Of a stretch of DNA of 64,000 bases, positions 16,406 through 25,798 are shown one piece after another. Where the stretch lies: NCBI RefSeq assembly GCF_014650715.1, contig NZ_BMVM01000002.1:62001-126000 (forward strand). Direction: 5' to 3'. The notes beneath the pieces are model-generated. The model searched no databases and was not told the DNA's origin. It saw only the letters and a program-made list of their open reading frames with translations. The DNA is from Streptomyces bluensis. Its GTDB lineage: Bacteria > Actinomycetota > Actinomycetes > Streptomycetales > Streptomycetaceae. Position numbers and translations under genes: made by a program. Within the stretch, counting starts at the first letter, position 1. Each line of letters begins with the position of its first letter.

Positions 16406-16554
16406 CGCGCGACCGGTACCTCTTCAGCCGCGGCCGCCTCCGACGCCTCGGCCCCCTCGGTCTCCCTGCTCTCCTCGGGGAGTCGCAGTTCCTCCTCGTA
16501 CGGCTGGTCCCGCTCCTCCGCGACCCCCGTGGCGAGTGCCTTGCCGAGCCTCAT
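16402..16554 (-). CDS. Small acidic protein (50 aa)
   Basis: MRLGKALATGVAEERDQPYE followed by a Glu/Ala-rich tail. About a quarter of the residues are Glu. The ATG at 16554 is preferred over two upstream ATGs because GGGAGG precedes it at 4 nt. It overlaps the Cys-rich gene by 4 nt. No family recognised; it is probably the first gene of the four-gene operon. It may act as a small partner or chaperone, which the sequence does not show. Confidence 0.65.
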   Translation of the reverse strand: MRLGKALATGVAEERDQPYEEELRLPEESRETEGAEASEAAAAEEVPVAR

Positions 16555-16746
16555 GACGCCTCCCATGACCATGACATGACGTGACGTTGCTGACCGTCCT
16601 GCCATGGTGACCCAAAAGGGACGGCTTCGCACCAGGGCCTCTCGCTGTACGTCGAGGGCACACGCCGCGTCCGCGTAGCAGCTCTGCCCAACATCTCGTA
16701 GAAGAATTAAGTAGATCTTCACCGTGGCCGTGCCGACACTACCCTC

Positions 16747-17643
16747 ATGACGACGCCACGCCCCGCCCCCTTCGGCCGCGCGCTCTGCGCGATGGTCACG
16801 CCCTTCACCGCGGAGGGCGCGCTGGATCTCGACGGCGCGCAGCGGCTGGCCGACCGGCTGGTGGCCGGAGGCTGCGACGGTCTGGTCCTGTCCGGTACGA
16901 CGGGCGAGTCGCCCACCACGTCGGACACGGAGAAGGCGGAGCTCGTACGTGCGGTCCGCGAGGCGGTCGGGGCGCGTGCCCACATTGTCGCGGGCGTCGG
17001 GACGGCCGACACACGGCACACCGTGGAGCTCGCCCTCGCAGCAGAAAAGGCGGGAGCGGACGGTCTGTTGGCGGTCACGCCGTACTACAGCAGGCCCCCG
17101 CAGGACGCCGTCGAGGCCCACTTCCGCGAGCTCGCCGACGCCTGCGGGCTGCCGCTCGCGCTGTACGACATCCCCGGCCGCACCGGCACCCGTATCGAGC
17201 CGGAGACCATGATCCGGCTGGCCGAGCACCCGCGGATCGTGGCGGTCAAGGACTGCGCGTACGACCTGCTGGGCACCCAGAAGGTGCTGGCCCGGACGGA
17301 GATGGCGTACTACACGGGCTGCGACGAGTACGTGCTGGCGCTGTACGCGATCGGCGGGAGCGGGTACGTCAGTACCGTCGCTAATGTGACGCCTCGTCAC
17401 TTCCGCGCGATCATCGACGCGTTCGACGCGGGGGACACGGCCGAGGCCGGCCGCCGCCAGCGACTCACCATCCCGCTGACCGAGCTGATGATGGGTTCCG
17501 GCCTGCCCGGCACCGTGACGGCGAAGGCGCTGCTCGGGCGGCTGGGGCTGCCCGCCGGCCCGGTCCGGGCGCCGCTGCGGCCCGCCGGCCGAGAGGCGGC
17601 CGACGGGCTGCTGGCGGCGTACGAGGGTTTGGTCGCCGCCTGA
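16747..17643 (+). CDS. dapA: 4-hydroxy-tetrahydrodipicolinate synthase
   Basis: 298-residue TIM-barrel aldolase that condenses pyruvate with aspartate semialdehyde, the first committed step to diaminopimelate and lysine. Motifs: GTTGESPT (about 48-55), TPYYSRPPQ with the catalytic Tyr (about 114), YDIPGRTG, and the Schiff-base Lys in AVKDC at residue 168. The length is typical. No ribosome-binding site precedes the ATG, so the mRNA may be leaderless. It is convergent with dapD, a step further on in the same pathway. Streptomyces often carry more than one dapA-like gene, so this may not be the only isozyme. Confidence 0.93.
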   Translation: MTTPRPAPFGRALCAMVTPFTAEGALDLDGAQRLADRLVAGGCDGLVLSGTTGESPTTSDTEKAELVRAVREAVGARAHIVAGVGTADTRHTVELALAAEKAGADGLLAVTPYYSRPPQDAVEAHFRELADACGLPLALYDIPGRTGTRIEPETMIRLAEHPRIVAVKDCAYDLLGTQKVLARTEMAYYTGCDEYVLALYAIGGSGYVSTVANVTPRHFRAIIDAFDAGDTAEAGRRQRLTIPLTELMMGSGLPGTVTAKALLGRLGLPAGPVRAPLRPAGREAADGLLAAYEGLVAA

Positions 17644-17681
17644 CAGCAGCCCGCACTGGTCGTGGCCGCTGGTCGTGGCCG

Positions 17682-18683
17682 CTAGTTGTGGCTGTGCAGG
17701 ATCTCGTTCAGGCCGCCCCAGACCGCGTTGTTCGGGCGGGCCTCGACCTTGCCGGTGATGGAGTTGCGGCGGAACAGGATGTTCGAGGCACCGGACAGCT
17801 CACGGGCCTTGACGATCTGCCCGTCGGGCATGGTGACGCGGGTGCCGGCGGTGACGTACAGACCGGCCTCGACGACGCACTCGTCACCCAGCGCGATGCC
17901 GACGCCCGCCTCGGCGCCGATGAGGCAACGCTCGCCGATGGCGATGATCACGTTGCCGCCACCCGACAACGTACCCATCGTGGAGGCGCCACCTCCGATG
18001 TCGGAACCGTCGCCGACGATGACACCGGCGGAGATGCGGCCCTCGACCATCGAGGTTCCCAGGGTGCCCGCGTTGAAGTTCACGAAGCCCTCGTGCATGA
18101 CGGTGGTGCCCTCGGCGAGGTGCGCACCGAGCCGCACACGGTCCGCGTCGGCGATACGGACGCCCTTCGGGACGACGTAGTCCGTCATACGCGGGAACTT
18201 GTCGACGGACGTCACCTGGAGGTGCAGCCCTTCGGCCCGCGTGTTGAGCCGGACCTTCTCGATGTCGTCGACGGCGACCGGGCCGAGCGAGGTCCAGGCG
18301 ACGTTGGCGAGGAAGCCGAACATGCCGTCGAGGCTCTGGCCGTGCGGCTTGACGAGCCGGTGCGACAGCAGGTGGAGACGCAGGTAGACGTCGTGCGCGT
18401 CGATCGGCTTCTCGTCGAGGGAGGCGATGACCGTACGGACCGCGACCACCTCGACGCCCCGGCGGGCGTCCGGCCCGATCGCCTTCGCGGCACCCTCACC
18501 GAGCAGTTCCACGGCCTTCTCGACGGACAGCCGCTCGCTGCCGGCCGGGCCGGGGCCCTCGGCGGTCGCGTCGGTCAGCTCGGGCGCGGGGAACCAGGTG
18601 TCGAGAACGGTGCCGTCGGCGGCGATCGTGGCGAGACCGGCGGCCACGGCGCCGGTGGTGCGAGGAGCAGTCGTGTCGGTCAT
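17682..18683 (-). CDS. dapD: 2,3,4,5-tetrahydropyridine-2,6-dicarboxylate N-succinyltransferase
   Basis: 333-residue acyltransferase of the actinobacterial DapD type. The left-handed beta-helix is visible as hexapeptide repeats from about residue 190 ([20 protein letters not shown], then [20 protein letters not shown] and [15 protein letters not shown]). It succinylates tetrahydrodipicolinate in the succinylase branch of lysine/DAP synthesis. The N-terminal domain (about 1-110) is the mixed fold typical of the Mycobacterium enzyme. It is convergent with dapA across 38 nt that contain a 13-bp direct repeat. A long inverted-repeat element lies 105 nt upstream of its start. Confidence 0.95.
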   Translation of the reverse strand: MTDTTAPRTTGAVAAGLATIAADGTVLDTWFPAPELTDATAEGPGPAGSERLSVEKAVELLGEGAAKAIGPDARRGVEVVAVRTVIASLDEKPIDAHDVYLRLHLLSHRLVKPHGQSLDGMFGFLANVAWTSLGPVAVDDIEKVRLNTRAEGLHLQVTSVDKFPRMTDYVVPKGVRIADADRVRLGAHLAEGTTVMHEGFVNFNAGTLGTSMVEGRISAGVIVGDGSDIGGGASTMGTLSGGGNVIIAIGERCLIGAEAGVGIALGDECVVEAGLYVTAGTRVTMPDGQIVKARELSGASNILFRRNSITGKVEARPNNAVWGGLNEILHSHN

Positions 18684-18788
18684 GAGGGCAACCTAACCGG
18701 CGGGGGGTCAAGGAAGCGAACCGATGGCAGGGCCGTCTCATGTGCCGGTCGCGCCCGCGGGCGGCCCCGGGCACGCACCTGGGTTTTC

Positions 18789-19138
18789 TCGCCCCCGCCG
18801 CCCCTACCCGCCTCATCCCTGGGGGCTCCGCCCCCAGACCCCCGCTGTCGGCCTGAACGGCCTCGTCCTCAAACGCCGGACGGGCTGGGAATCCGCCCCC
18901 CGTCCGGCCTTTGAGGAGCGGGGGCCCGGGGGCGGCCCCCGAAACGGGGTCCGGGGCGAAGCCCCGGAATCGGGGTTCCAGGGGGCAGAGCCCAGAGGCT
19001 GGGGGGGTCGGGCGGAACCCCGGAGAGGGGACCGGGGCAGAGCCCCGGAAATCGCGGGTTCCAGGGGGGAGAGCCCCCTTGGCGGGGTCGAAGGGGCGGA
19101 GCCCCTGGGGACGGGACGGGTAGGGGCGGCGGGGGCGA
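18789..19138. repeat. 350-bp inverted-repeat element with short GC palindromes
   Basis: Exact 22-bp inverted repeats at 18789-18810 and 19117-19138 enclose about 306 bp of nested palindromes, and the pairing continues imperfectly inward. Inside are a CCTCAAACGCCGGACGGG / CCCGTCCGG-CCTTTGAGG pair (about 18867-18916) and at least five short palindromes of the GGGGC-nGAG-CCCC type (about 18953, 18981, 19032, 19065, 19093). No ORF with coding character is present. From general familiarity such blocks recur between Streptomyces genes. It separates tetR from dapD and may terminate transcription. Confidence 0.85.
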
Positions 19139-19210
19139 AACCGGACGCCCCGCAACACGCACGCCCCGCACGCCCCGCACGCCCGCCAGTACCGACCCCC
19201 CGTCACCGCA

Positions 19211-19747
19211 TCACCGCATCACACGCCCCAGCATCTCCCGCGCGTACTCCTCGTCATACGGCGCCCCCGTCAGCAGCACCTGTAGGCAGATACCGTCGAT
19301 CAGGGCGACCAGGGCCCGGGCGGTGACCGGATCGGTACGACGGGCGATGAGCTCGGCGAAGTCCTGGGCCCACTCGGCCGCGACGGGCCGCAGCGCGGGA
19401 CGGCGCAGGGCCGCGAGATAGAGCTCGTACTCCAGCTCCACACTCGTACGGTCGCCCGCGAGCCACTCCCCGGTCAGCGCGGCGAGCTCACCGGCGAGAT
19501 CGGTCCGGGAGTCTTCCAGCGCCCCGCCCGCGGCAACGACCTTGGCGAAGCCCTCGTTGGCCTGACGCAACGCGGCGATCATCAGTTCGTCGAGGGTCTT
19601 GAAGTGGTACGTCGTCGAGCCGAGCGGCACATCCGCCTCCACGGCCACCGTGCGGTGACTCAGTCCGGCGAGGCCGCGCGCACCCACGACCCGGATCGCG
19701 GCGTCGATGATGCGCTGGCGCCGCTCGGGGTCGTACCGGCGGGGCAT
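19211..19747 (-). CDS. TetR-family repressor
   Basis: 178-residue regulator with an N-terminal TetR HTH (RRQRIIDAAIRVVGARGLAG, then DVPLGSTTYHFKTLDELM) and a helical ligand-binding domain containing VELEYELYLAALRRPALRPV. The start overlaps the stop of the upstream SMR pump gene by one base (TGATG), so the pump and repressor are made from one mRNA. It probably represses the promoter before the pump gene, where an overlapping palindrome lies between the -35 and -10 elements. The ligand is likely a pump substrate. Confidence 0.9.
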   Translation of the reverse strand: MPRRYDPERRQRIIDAAIRVVGARGLAGLSHRTVAVEADVPLGSTTYHFKTLDELMIAALRQANEGFAKVVAAGGALEDSRTDLAGELAALTGEWLAGDRTSVELEYELYLAALRRPALRPVAAEWAQDFAELIARRTDPVTARALVALIDGICLQVLLTGAPYDEEYAREMLGRVMR

Positions 19748-20067
19748 CAGTGCGCGCCTCCGAGGTTCAGCACCACCACTCCCCCGATGATCAGCACGAT
19801 CCCGGCGACCTTGGCGATGCCCAGGCCTTCCCCGAAGAGTGCCAACCCGATCAGGGCGACGGTCGCGGTACCCACCCCGGACCAGATCGCGTACGCCGTG
19901 CCGATCGCCATCGTCTTCAGGGTCTGCGCAAGCAGCACGAAGGACACGGCGTACCCGAAGAGGGTGAGCAGCGAGGGCCACAGCCTGCTGAAACCGTCGC
20001 TGTACTTCATGGCGGTCGTGGCGACCACCTCCGCGGCGATGGCTCCGCAGAGCAGTACGTATCCCAT
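19747..20067 (-). CDS. SMR-family multidrug efflux protein
   Basis: 106-residue protein with four transmembrane helices, beginning MGYVLLCGAIAAEVVATTAM with the essential membrane-embedded Glu of small multidrug resistance proteins at residue 13. AYAIWSGVGTA and GIVLIIGGVVVLNL are SMR signatures. SMR pumps work as dimers and export quaternary amines or guanidinium by proton antiport. A single gene suggests a homodimer. No ribosome-binding site is seen; the -10 hexamer lies 8 nt before the ATG, so translation is probably leaderless. Confidence 0.92.
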   Translation of the reverse strand: MGYVLLCGAIAAEVVATTAMKYSDGFSRLWPSLLTLFGYAVSFVLLAQTLKTMAIGTAYAIWSGVGTATVALIGLALFGEGLGIAKVAGIVLIIGGVVVLNLGGAH

Positions 20068-20074
20068 GGGGAGG

Positions 20075-20104
20075 AGTGTACGGATCGATGCGTACGACCG
20101 TACA
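20075..20104 (-). promoter_or_regulatory. Leaderless promoter with TetR-type operator
   Basis: On the minus strand TACACT (20080-20075) is a -10 box 8 nt before the ATG and TGTACG (20104-20099) a -35 box 18 nt further up. Between them lie three GTACG/CGTAC half-sites: GTACG-N8-CGTAC at 20078-20095 and GTACG-AC-CGTAC at 20092-20103. Binding of TetR here would block RNA polymerase directly. Confidence 0.6.
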
Positions 20105-20427
20105 TATCGCGCGCGTACGCCGGCCGAACATCTCGCGCTGAGCCGCTTCACCCCCGCGGGAGCACCCCGAGAAAGGGATGTGAATGTGACGCAAAGCCTC
20201 AACTCGCGCCAGCCAGACCGGGATTGGCTGAGAACCCGCTCGCTGAAAGGGCTGCCCGCTCCCTACGAGTTCCACTACTGTTTCACCGGTCACCCACCCG
20301 GTAGTCGCGGCCACAGCCGTTCCGCGTGTCGGTGACCCCCTTTTTTCCTCCTGTGCCGATACCGGACGTCTGACGACTCCGGACGACGATTTCGCGTACG
20401 CCTGTGGCGACGCTGAGGGAACCGCGC
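20105..20427. other. Intergenic region upstream of AbfB protein, no gene seen
   Basis: 323 nt of lower GC content than its neighbours. No ORF with a credible start, no strong hairpin and no confident promoter hexamer; it should contain the promoter for the AbfB-domain gene. Confidence 0.55.
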
Positions 20428-21288
20428 ATGCCAGATGAAAAACCCGGATTCACTCCGGACAACCTCCCCGTGCCCTGGAGTTCGCCCCCGAAGGTGTGGG
20501 AAACCGGTGAATCACCGGATCAGACCCGGGTTCCGGGCACACGCCGGCTCTGGGCGGCCGGCGCACTCGCCATGGCGGTCCTGTTAGGCAGTGTGACAGC
20601 GATAGCCCTGCAGGAACCGCGCACCGAGGCCTCCGCTCGGGAGCGCACGGCCCGCACGACGGCGGCCGAGGAGCCGATCGTGCCCACCGTCGCCCCCGCC
20701 GCTCCGGTCGGCAAGAGCGGTCTGTCCTCACCGCAGGCCACCGCGTCGAAGAGCCCGGCCGCGTCCGATTCGCCACAGGGCGGCGCGAAGGCCGAGCCGG
20801 AGCCGTCGAAGTCGGCGGCTCCCAGCAAGAAGCCGCCGTCCTCCTCCAAGCCCTCGGCCTCGTCGTGGAAGTCCATACGGGCCGTCAACTACCCGGACCG
20901 CTACTGGCACCTGCGCAGCGGAGTGATCCAGCTGGACCGGGTGAGCTCACGCAGCGGCAGCGAGACCCGGGAGGACTCCACCTTCCAGGTCGTCTCGGGC
21001 CTCGCGGACTCCTCCTGCTACTCCTTCCGCATGGAGGACGGCCGCTACGCGCGCCACCAGAACTTCCGCCTCCGCGTCGACCGCAACGACGGCTCGCAGC
21101 TCTTCAAGCAGGACGCCACGTTCTGCCCCCGCCGCTCCTTCCACACGGACGCGATCATGCTGGAGTCCGTCAACTACCCTGGCCGCTTCCTCCGCCACAA
21201 GGACTTCGTCCTCCGTCTCGACCCGATGGAGAACAGCCGGCTGTACTGGTCGGACACGGCGTTCCGCCTGGTGGACGGGCTGGCCTGA
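20428..21288 (+). CDS. Membrane-anchored AbfB-domain (beta-trefoil) protein
   Basis: 286 residues. A cytoplasmic N-terminus (MPDEKPGFTPDNLPVPWSSP) is followed by one transmembrane helix (about 40-60, LWAAGALAMAVLLGSVTAIA), an extracellular Ser/Pro/Lys-rich linker (about 65-145) and a C-terminal AbfB beta-trefoil (about 148-286). Three trefoil repeats are visible: AVNYPDRYWHLRSGVIQLD, ARHQNFRLRVD, and SVNYPGRFLRHKDFVLRLD. AbfB modules bind arabinofuranosyl chains. There is no catalytic domain, so this may be a surface lectin or scaffold. The ATG at 20428 is chosen because GAGGGAA precedes it; a GTG 24 nt earlier has no site. Confidence 0.8.
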   Translation: MPDEKPGFTPDNLPVPWSSPPKVWETGESPDQTRVPGTRRLWAAGALAMAVLLGSVTAIALQEPRTEASARERTARTTAAEEPIVPTVAPAAPVGKSGLSSPQATASKSPAASDSPQGGAKAEPEPSKSAAPSKKPPSSSKPSASSWKSIRAVNYPDRYWHLRSGVIQLDRVSSRSGSETREDSTFQVVSGLADSSCYSFRMEDGRYARHQNFRLRVDRNDGSQLFKQDATFCPRRSFHTDAIMLESVNYPGRFLRHKDFVLRLDPMENSRLYWSDTAFRLVDGLA

Positions 21289-21351
21289 GTCTCTGCCCTG
21301 AGCAGCTGACGCACCGCATGTCGAACAGCTGACGCCCCGTCTGGCGGTGCG

Positions 21352-21386
21352 ACTGTGGCCCCCGGCAGCGCGCCGGGGGCCACAGT
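21352..21386. terminator. Bidirectional hairpin between AbfB gene and suf operon
   Basis: Perfect 15-bp arms (ACTGTGGCCCCCGGC and its complement) with a 5-nt loop lie between two convergent genes. No U-tract on either side. Confidence 0.8.
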
Positions 21387-21410
21387 GCTGTAGGCGATGA
21401 GCGGGTGTTC

Positions 21411-21743
21411 TCAGACGTTGAACCCGAGCGCGCGGAGCTGCTCCCGGCCGTCGTCCGTGATCTTGTCGGGGCCCCACGGGGGCATCCAGACCCAGTTGAT
21501 GCGGAGTTCGTTGACGAGGCCGTCCGTGGCGGACTTGGCCTGGTCCTCGATGACGTCCGTCAGCGGGCAGGCCGCGGAGGTCAGGGTCATGTCGACGGTC
21601 GCGATGTTCGCGTCGTCGACGTGGATGCCGTAGATGAGGCCGAGGTTGACGACGTCGATGCCCAGTTCGGGGTCGACCACGTCCATCAGGGCCTCGCGGA
21701 GCTCCTCCTCCGAGGCCGGCTTCATCTCCACGGTGTCACTCAT
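21411..21743 (-). CDS. SufT-like metal-sulfur cluster assembly factor (DUF59/MIP18)
   Basis: 110-residue protein of the DUF59 (MIP18) fold: LREALMDVVDPELGIDVVNL, then LTSAACPLTDVIEDQA with the conserved Cys, and WVWMPPWGPDKITDDGREQL. These proteins help mature Fe-S targets. It is the last gene of the suf operon; its ATG overlaps the sufU stop by 4 nt. The gene product is commonly called SufT in actinobacteria. Confidence 0.92.
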   Translation of the reverse strand: MSDTVEMKPASEEELREALMDVVDPELGIDVVNLGLIYGIHVDDANIATVDMTLTSAACPLTDVIEDQAKSATDGLVNELRINWVWMPPWGPDKITDDGREQLRALGFNV

Positions 21744-22207
21744 GCCGTCTTCCTTTCGGCGTCGGCTCCGCCCAGGGCCTGGGCCGTCGCGTCCTTCCAC
21801 GCCATCCAGCTGAGGAGGGCGCACTTGACTCGGGCCGGGTACTTGGAGACTCCGGCGAACGCGACCGCGTCCTCCAGGACGTCCTCCATCGCGTCGTCGG
21901 GCTCGATACGGCCCTTGGACTGCATCAGCTCCAGGAACGTCTCCTGGATCTTCTGTGCCTCGGCCAGCTCCTTGCCCACGAGGAGGTCGTTCAGCACGGA
22001 GGCCGAGGCCTGGCTGATGGAGCAGCCCTGGCCCTCGTACGAGACGTCCTCGATCGTCGTGCCGTCGTACTTCACACGGAGGGTGATCTCGTCGCCGCAC
22101 GTCGGGTTCACGTGGTGCACCTCGGCGTCGCCATCCCGAAGACCACGCCCATGGGGGTTCTTGTAGTGGTCCAGGATGACTTCCTGGTACATGGAGTCCA
22201 GCTTCAC
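21740..22207 (-). CDS. sufU: SufU Fe-S assembly sulfur-transfer protein
   Basis: 155-residue zinc-dependent sulfurtransferase that receives persulfide from SufS. It contains HVNPTCGDEITLRVKYDG, EGQGCSISQASASVLNDLLV and VKCALLSWMAWKD, the three Cys positions (with Asp) that hold the zinc of SufU. The insertion between helices that separates SufU from IscU is present (about 60-80). The GTG at 22207 (MKLDSMYQEV) matches the usual Streptomyces start; an ATG 15 nt downstream is the alternative. It is 16 nt after sufS. Confidence 0.92.
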   Translation of the reverse strand: MKLDSMYQEVILDHYKNPHGRGLRDGDAEVHHVNPTCGDEITLRVKYDGTTIEDVSYEGQGCSISQASASVLNDLLVGKELAEAQKIQETFLELMQSKGRIEPDDAMEDVLEDAVAFAGVSKYPARVKCALLSWMAWKDATAQALGGADAERKTA

Positions 22208-22223
22208 GGTTTCAGCACGCCCT

Positions 22224-23476
22224 TCAGCCGAAGAAGTTCCGTACGTGCTCCAGTCCGTCGACCAGAGCGTCGATCTCGGCCGGCGTGGAGTACAGATAGA
22301 ACGACGCTCGCGTGGTCGCAGGAATTCCGTACCGCAGGCAGACCGGGCGGGCGCAGTGGTGGCCGACCCGGACCGCGATGCCCAGCTCGTCGAGGACCTG
22401 GCCCACGTCGTGCGGGTGGATGTCACCGAGCGTGAAGGAGATCGCCGCGCCCCGGTCCTCGGCCGTGGTCGGGCCGATGATGCGCAGGTCGGGGACCTCG
22501 CTCAGCTTCTTCACCGCGTACTCGGTGAGCGCGTGCTCGTGGGCGAGGATCTTGTCCATGCCGATCGACGACAGATAGTCGATCGCCGCGCCCAGGCCGA
22601 CCGCCTGCGCGATCGGCGGGGTGCCCGCCTCGAACTTGTGGGGAGCCGGTGCGTACGTCGACGAGTGCATCGACACCGTCTCGATCATCTCGCCGCCGCC
22701 GAGGAACGGAGGGAGGTCCTCCAGCAGTTCCTGGCGGCCCCAGAGCACGCCGATGCCGGTCGGGCCGCACATCTTGTGGCCGGTGAAGGCCACGAAGTCG
22801 GCCTGGAGGGCCTGTACGTCCAGCGGCATGTGCGGCGCGGCCTGCGAGGCGTCGATCAGGACCAGGGCCCCGACCTCCTGCGCGCGGCGGACTATCGCCT
22901 CGACCGGGTTGACCGTCCCCAGGATGTTCGACACCAGCACAAAGGAGACGATCTTCGTCTTCTCCGTGATGATCTCGTCGATGTCGGACAGGTCGAGGCG
23001 ACCGTCGTCGGTGAGGCCGAACCACTTCAGCTTCGCTCCCGTGCGCTGCGACAGCAGCTGCCACGGCACGATGTTGGAGTGGTGCTCCATCTCCGTGATG
23101 ACGATCTCGGTCTCGGCGTCCACGCGGTAGGGCTCGTCGGCCCAGCCCAGCATGTTCGCCACGAGGTTCAGCGACTCGGAGGCGTTCTTGGTGAAGATCA
23201 CCTCGTCGCGGCTGGGCGCGTTGATGAACGCGGCGACCTTGTCCCGCGCGCCCTCGTACAGCGCCGTGGCCTCCTCGGCGAGCACATGCACACCGCGGTG
23301 GACGTTGGCGTTGTAGCGCTCGTAGTACTCGCTCAGGGCGTCCAGTACCTGGCGCGGCTTCTGCGAGGTCGCCGCGTTGTCCAGGTACACGAGCTTCCGG
23401 CCGTCGTGGACCTGCCGGTCCAGGACGGGGAAGTCCTTGCGGATCGCCTCGGTGTCGAGGAGGCCCGGCAACTGCG

Positions 23477-23480
<4 letters not shown>
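22224..23480 (-). CDS. sufS: Cysteine desulfurase SufS
   Basis: 418-residue group II PLP-dependent desulfurase that makes persulfide from cysteine for Fe-S assembly. The N-terminus LDTEAIRKDFPVLDRQVHDG is typical, the PLP Lys is in FTGHKMCGPTGIGVLWG, and the catalytic Cys is in RVGHHCARPVCLRYG. Its GTG start overlaps the sufC stop (GTGA), so translation is coupled. Partner is SufU directly downstream. Confidence 0.96.
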
Positions 23481-24241
<761 letters not shown>

Positions 24242-24248
24242 GGGTGCC

Positions 24249-24578
24249 TCAGGACTCCTGGGTGAGGGAGACGAGTACGTCGTCCCCTTCGATCTTTACG
24301 GGGTATACGGGGACGGGGCGCGTCGCGGGAAGGCCGGACGGCTTGCCGGTGCGGAGGTCGAAGCTGGAGCCGTGCAGCCAGCACTCGATCTGGCAGTCCT
24401 CCACCTCGCCCTCGGAGAGCGAGACGTTCGCGTGCGAGCAGATGTCGTAGATCGCGAAGACCTCGCCCTCGGTCTGGACGACCGAGATGGGCGTGCCGTC
24501 GAGTTCCACCCGCTTCGGGGTGCCCTCTTCCAGCTCGCTCAGCGCGCAGGCGCGCAGGAACGTAGACGGGGCAGTCAT
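24249..24578 (-). CDS. Rieske [2Fe-2S] ferredoxin within suf operon
   Basis: 109-residue protein that is almost wholly a Rieske fold: CSHANVSLSEG (Cys and His ligands) and CWLHGSSFDLRTGKP (second Cys and His). It is annotated in relatives as a non-heme iron oxygenase ferredoxin subunit, but no oxygenase is nearby. It overlaps sufD by 4 nt and precedes sufC, so it is a fixed part of the operon. A role as electron donor for cluster assembly or reductive release is inferred. Confidence 0.92.
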   Translation of the reverse strand: MTAPSTFLRACALSELEEGTPKRVELDGTPISVVQTEGEVFAIYDICSHANVSLSEGEVEDCQIECWLHGSSFDLRTGKPSGLPATRPVPVYPVKIEGDDVLVSLTQES

Positions 24579-25759
24579 GCGACCGACGCCTCCAGCTCCT
24601 CTTCGATCTTGGCGAGGAGGCGCTCCTCGATGTCGTCGACGCCGATCTGCTGGACCAGTTCGGCGAAGAAGCCGCGGACGACGAGGCGGCGGGCCTCGTA
24701 CTCGGGGATGCCGCGGGCCATCAGGTAGAAGAGCTGCTCGTCGTCGAAGCGGCCGGTCGCCGAGGCGTGGCCGGCGCCGACGATCTCGCCGGTCTCGATC
24801 TCCAGGTTCGGCACGGAGTCGACGCGGGCGCCGTCGGTCAGCACCAGGTTGCGGTTCATCTCGTAGGTGTCCGTGCCCTCGGCCTTGGCCTCGATCAGCA
24901 CGTCACCGATCCACACCGCGTGCGCGTCGTCGCCCTGGAGCGCGCCCTTGTAGGCGACGTTCGACTTGCAGTGCGGGGTGTTGTGGTCGACCAGGAGCCG
25001 GTGCTCCTGGTGCTGGCCGGCGTCGGTGAAGTACAGGCCGTACAGCTCGGCCTCGCCGCCGGTGCCCGCGTACTGCACGCGCGGGTGGAGGCGTACGACG
25101 TCGCCGCCGAAGGTGACGATCACGGACTTGAAGGACGCGTCCCGGCCGACCAGCGCGTTGTGCTGGCCGACGTGCACGGCCTTCTTGTCCCAGTCCTGGA
25201 CCGAGACGACGGTCAGCTTGGCGCCGTCGCCCAGGAGGTAGTCGACGTTGGCCGCGAGCACGGCGTCACCGGTGTGGTCGATGACGACGACGGCCTCGGC
25301 GAAGGCGCCCAGCTCGATGACCTGGTGGCCGTAGGCGACCCCGCCCTCGCCGTGCACGGCGATGCGGATCGGCTCGGTGAGCACCGTCTCCTTGGGGACG
25401 GTGACCACGCCGGCCTTCTCGAACGCCGAGTACGCCTGGGCGGCGACGCGGTCCACGGGGGTGCCGGCCCTGCCGATCCGCGCGTCGTCACGGCCGACGG
25501 TCTCGACGATGACGCCCTCGGGGGCCTGGACGTCCACCTTCACACCGGTGCCGTTGACGACGGCGGTGCCGTCGTGCAGGCCGCGCAGGCGCTCCAGCGG
25601 GGTGAACCGCCACTCCTCCTCGCGGCCGTGCGGGACCGGGAAGTCCGCCACGTCGAAGGAGGGCGGCGCGCTCATGCGCGTGGCGACGGTCGACTCGGCC
25701 GCAACGGCGATCGAGCCGGCGGTGGTGGAGCCCACCGGGATGTTCTGGGCCTCAGCCAT
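24575..25759 (-). CDS. sufD: SufD scaffold subunit
   Basis: 394-residue beta-helix protein of the SufB/SufD family. The C-terminal helical core ASATGRFDDEQLFYLMARGI and EARRLVVRGFFAEL are shared with SufB. The central region carries the parallel beta-helix. It pairs with SufB in SufBC2D to hold the nascent cluster. It follows sufB after an 84-nt gap with a hairpin, and overlaps the Rieske gene. Confidence 0.95.
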   Translation of the reverse strand: MAEAQNIPVGSTTAGSIAVAAESTVATRMSAPPSFDVADFPVPHGREEEWRFTPLERLRGLHDGTAVVNGTGVKVDVQAPEGVIVETVGRDDARIGRAGTPVDRVAAQAYSAFEKAGVVTVPKETVLTEPIRIAVHGEGGVAYGHQVIELGAFAEAVVVIDHTGDAVLAANVDYLLGDGAKLTVVSVQDWDKKAVHVGQHNALVGRDASFKSVIVTFGGDVVRLHPRVQYAGTGGEAELYGLYFTDAGQHQEHRLLVDHNTPHCKSNVAYKGALQGDDAHAVWIGDVLIEAKAEGTDTYEMNRNLVLTDGARVDSVPNLEIETGEIVGAGHASATGRFDDEQLFYLMARGIPEYEARRLVVRGFFAELVQQIGVDDIEERLLAKIEEELEASVA

Positions 25760-25798
25760 GGCTGTCGGTCTGCTCTCTTTCCTACGTGTTGCGGTCCT

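Noticed and set aside
17658..17683. 13-bp direct repeat between dapA and dapD
   Set aside because: A simple two-copy duplication reaching the dapD stop codon; no evidence of function.
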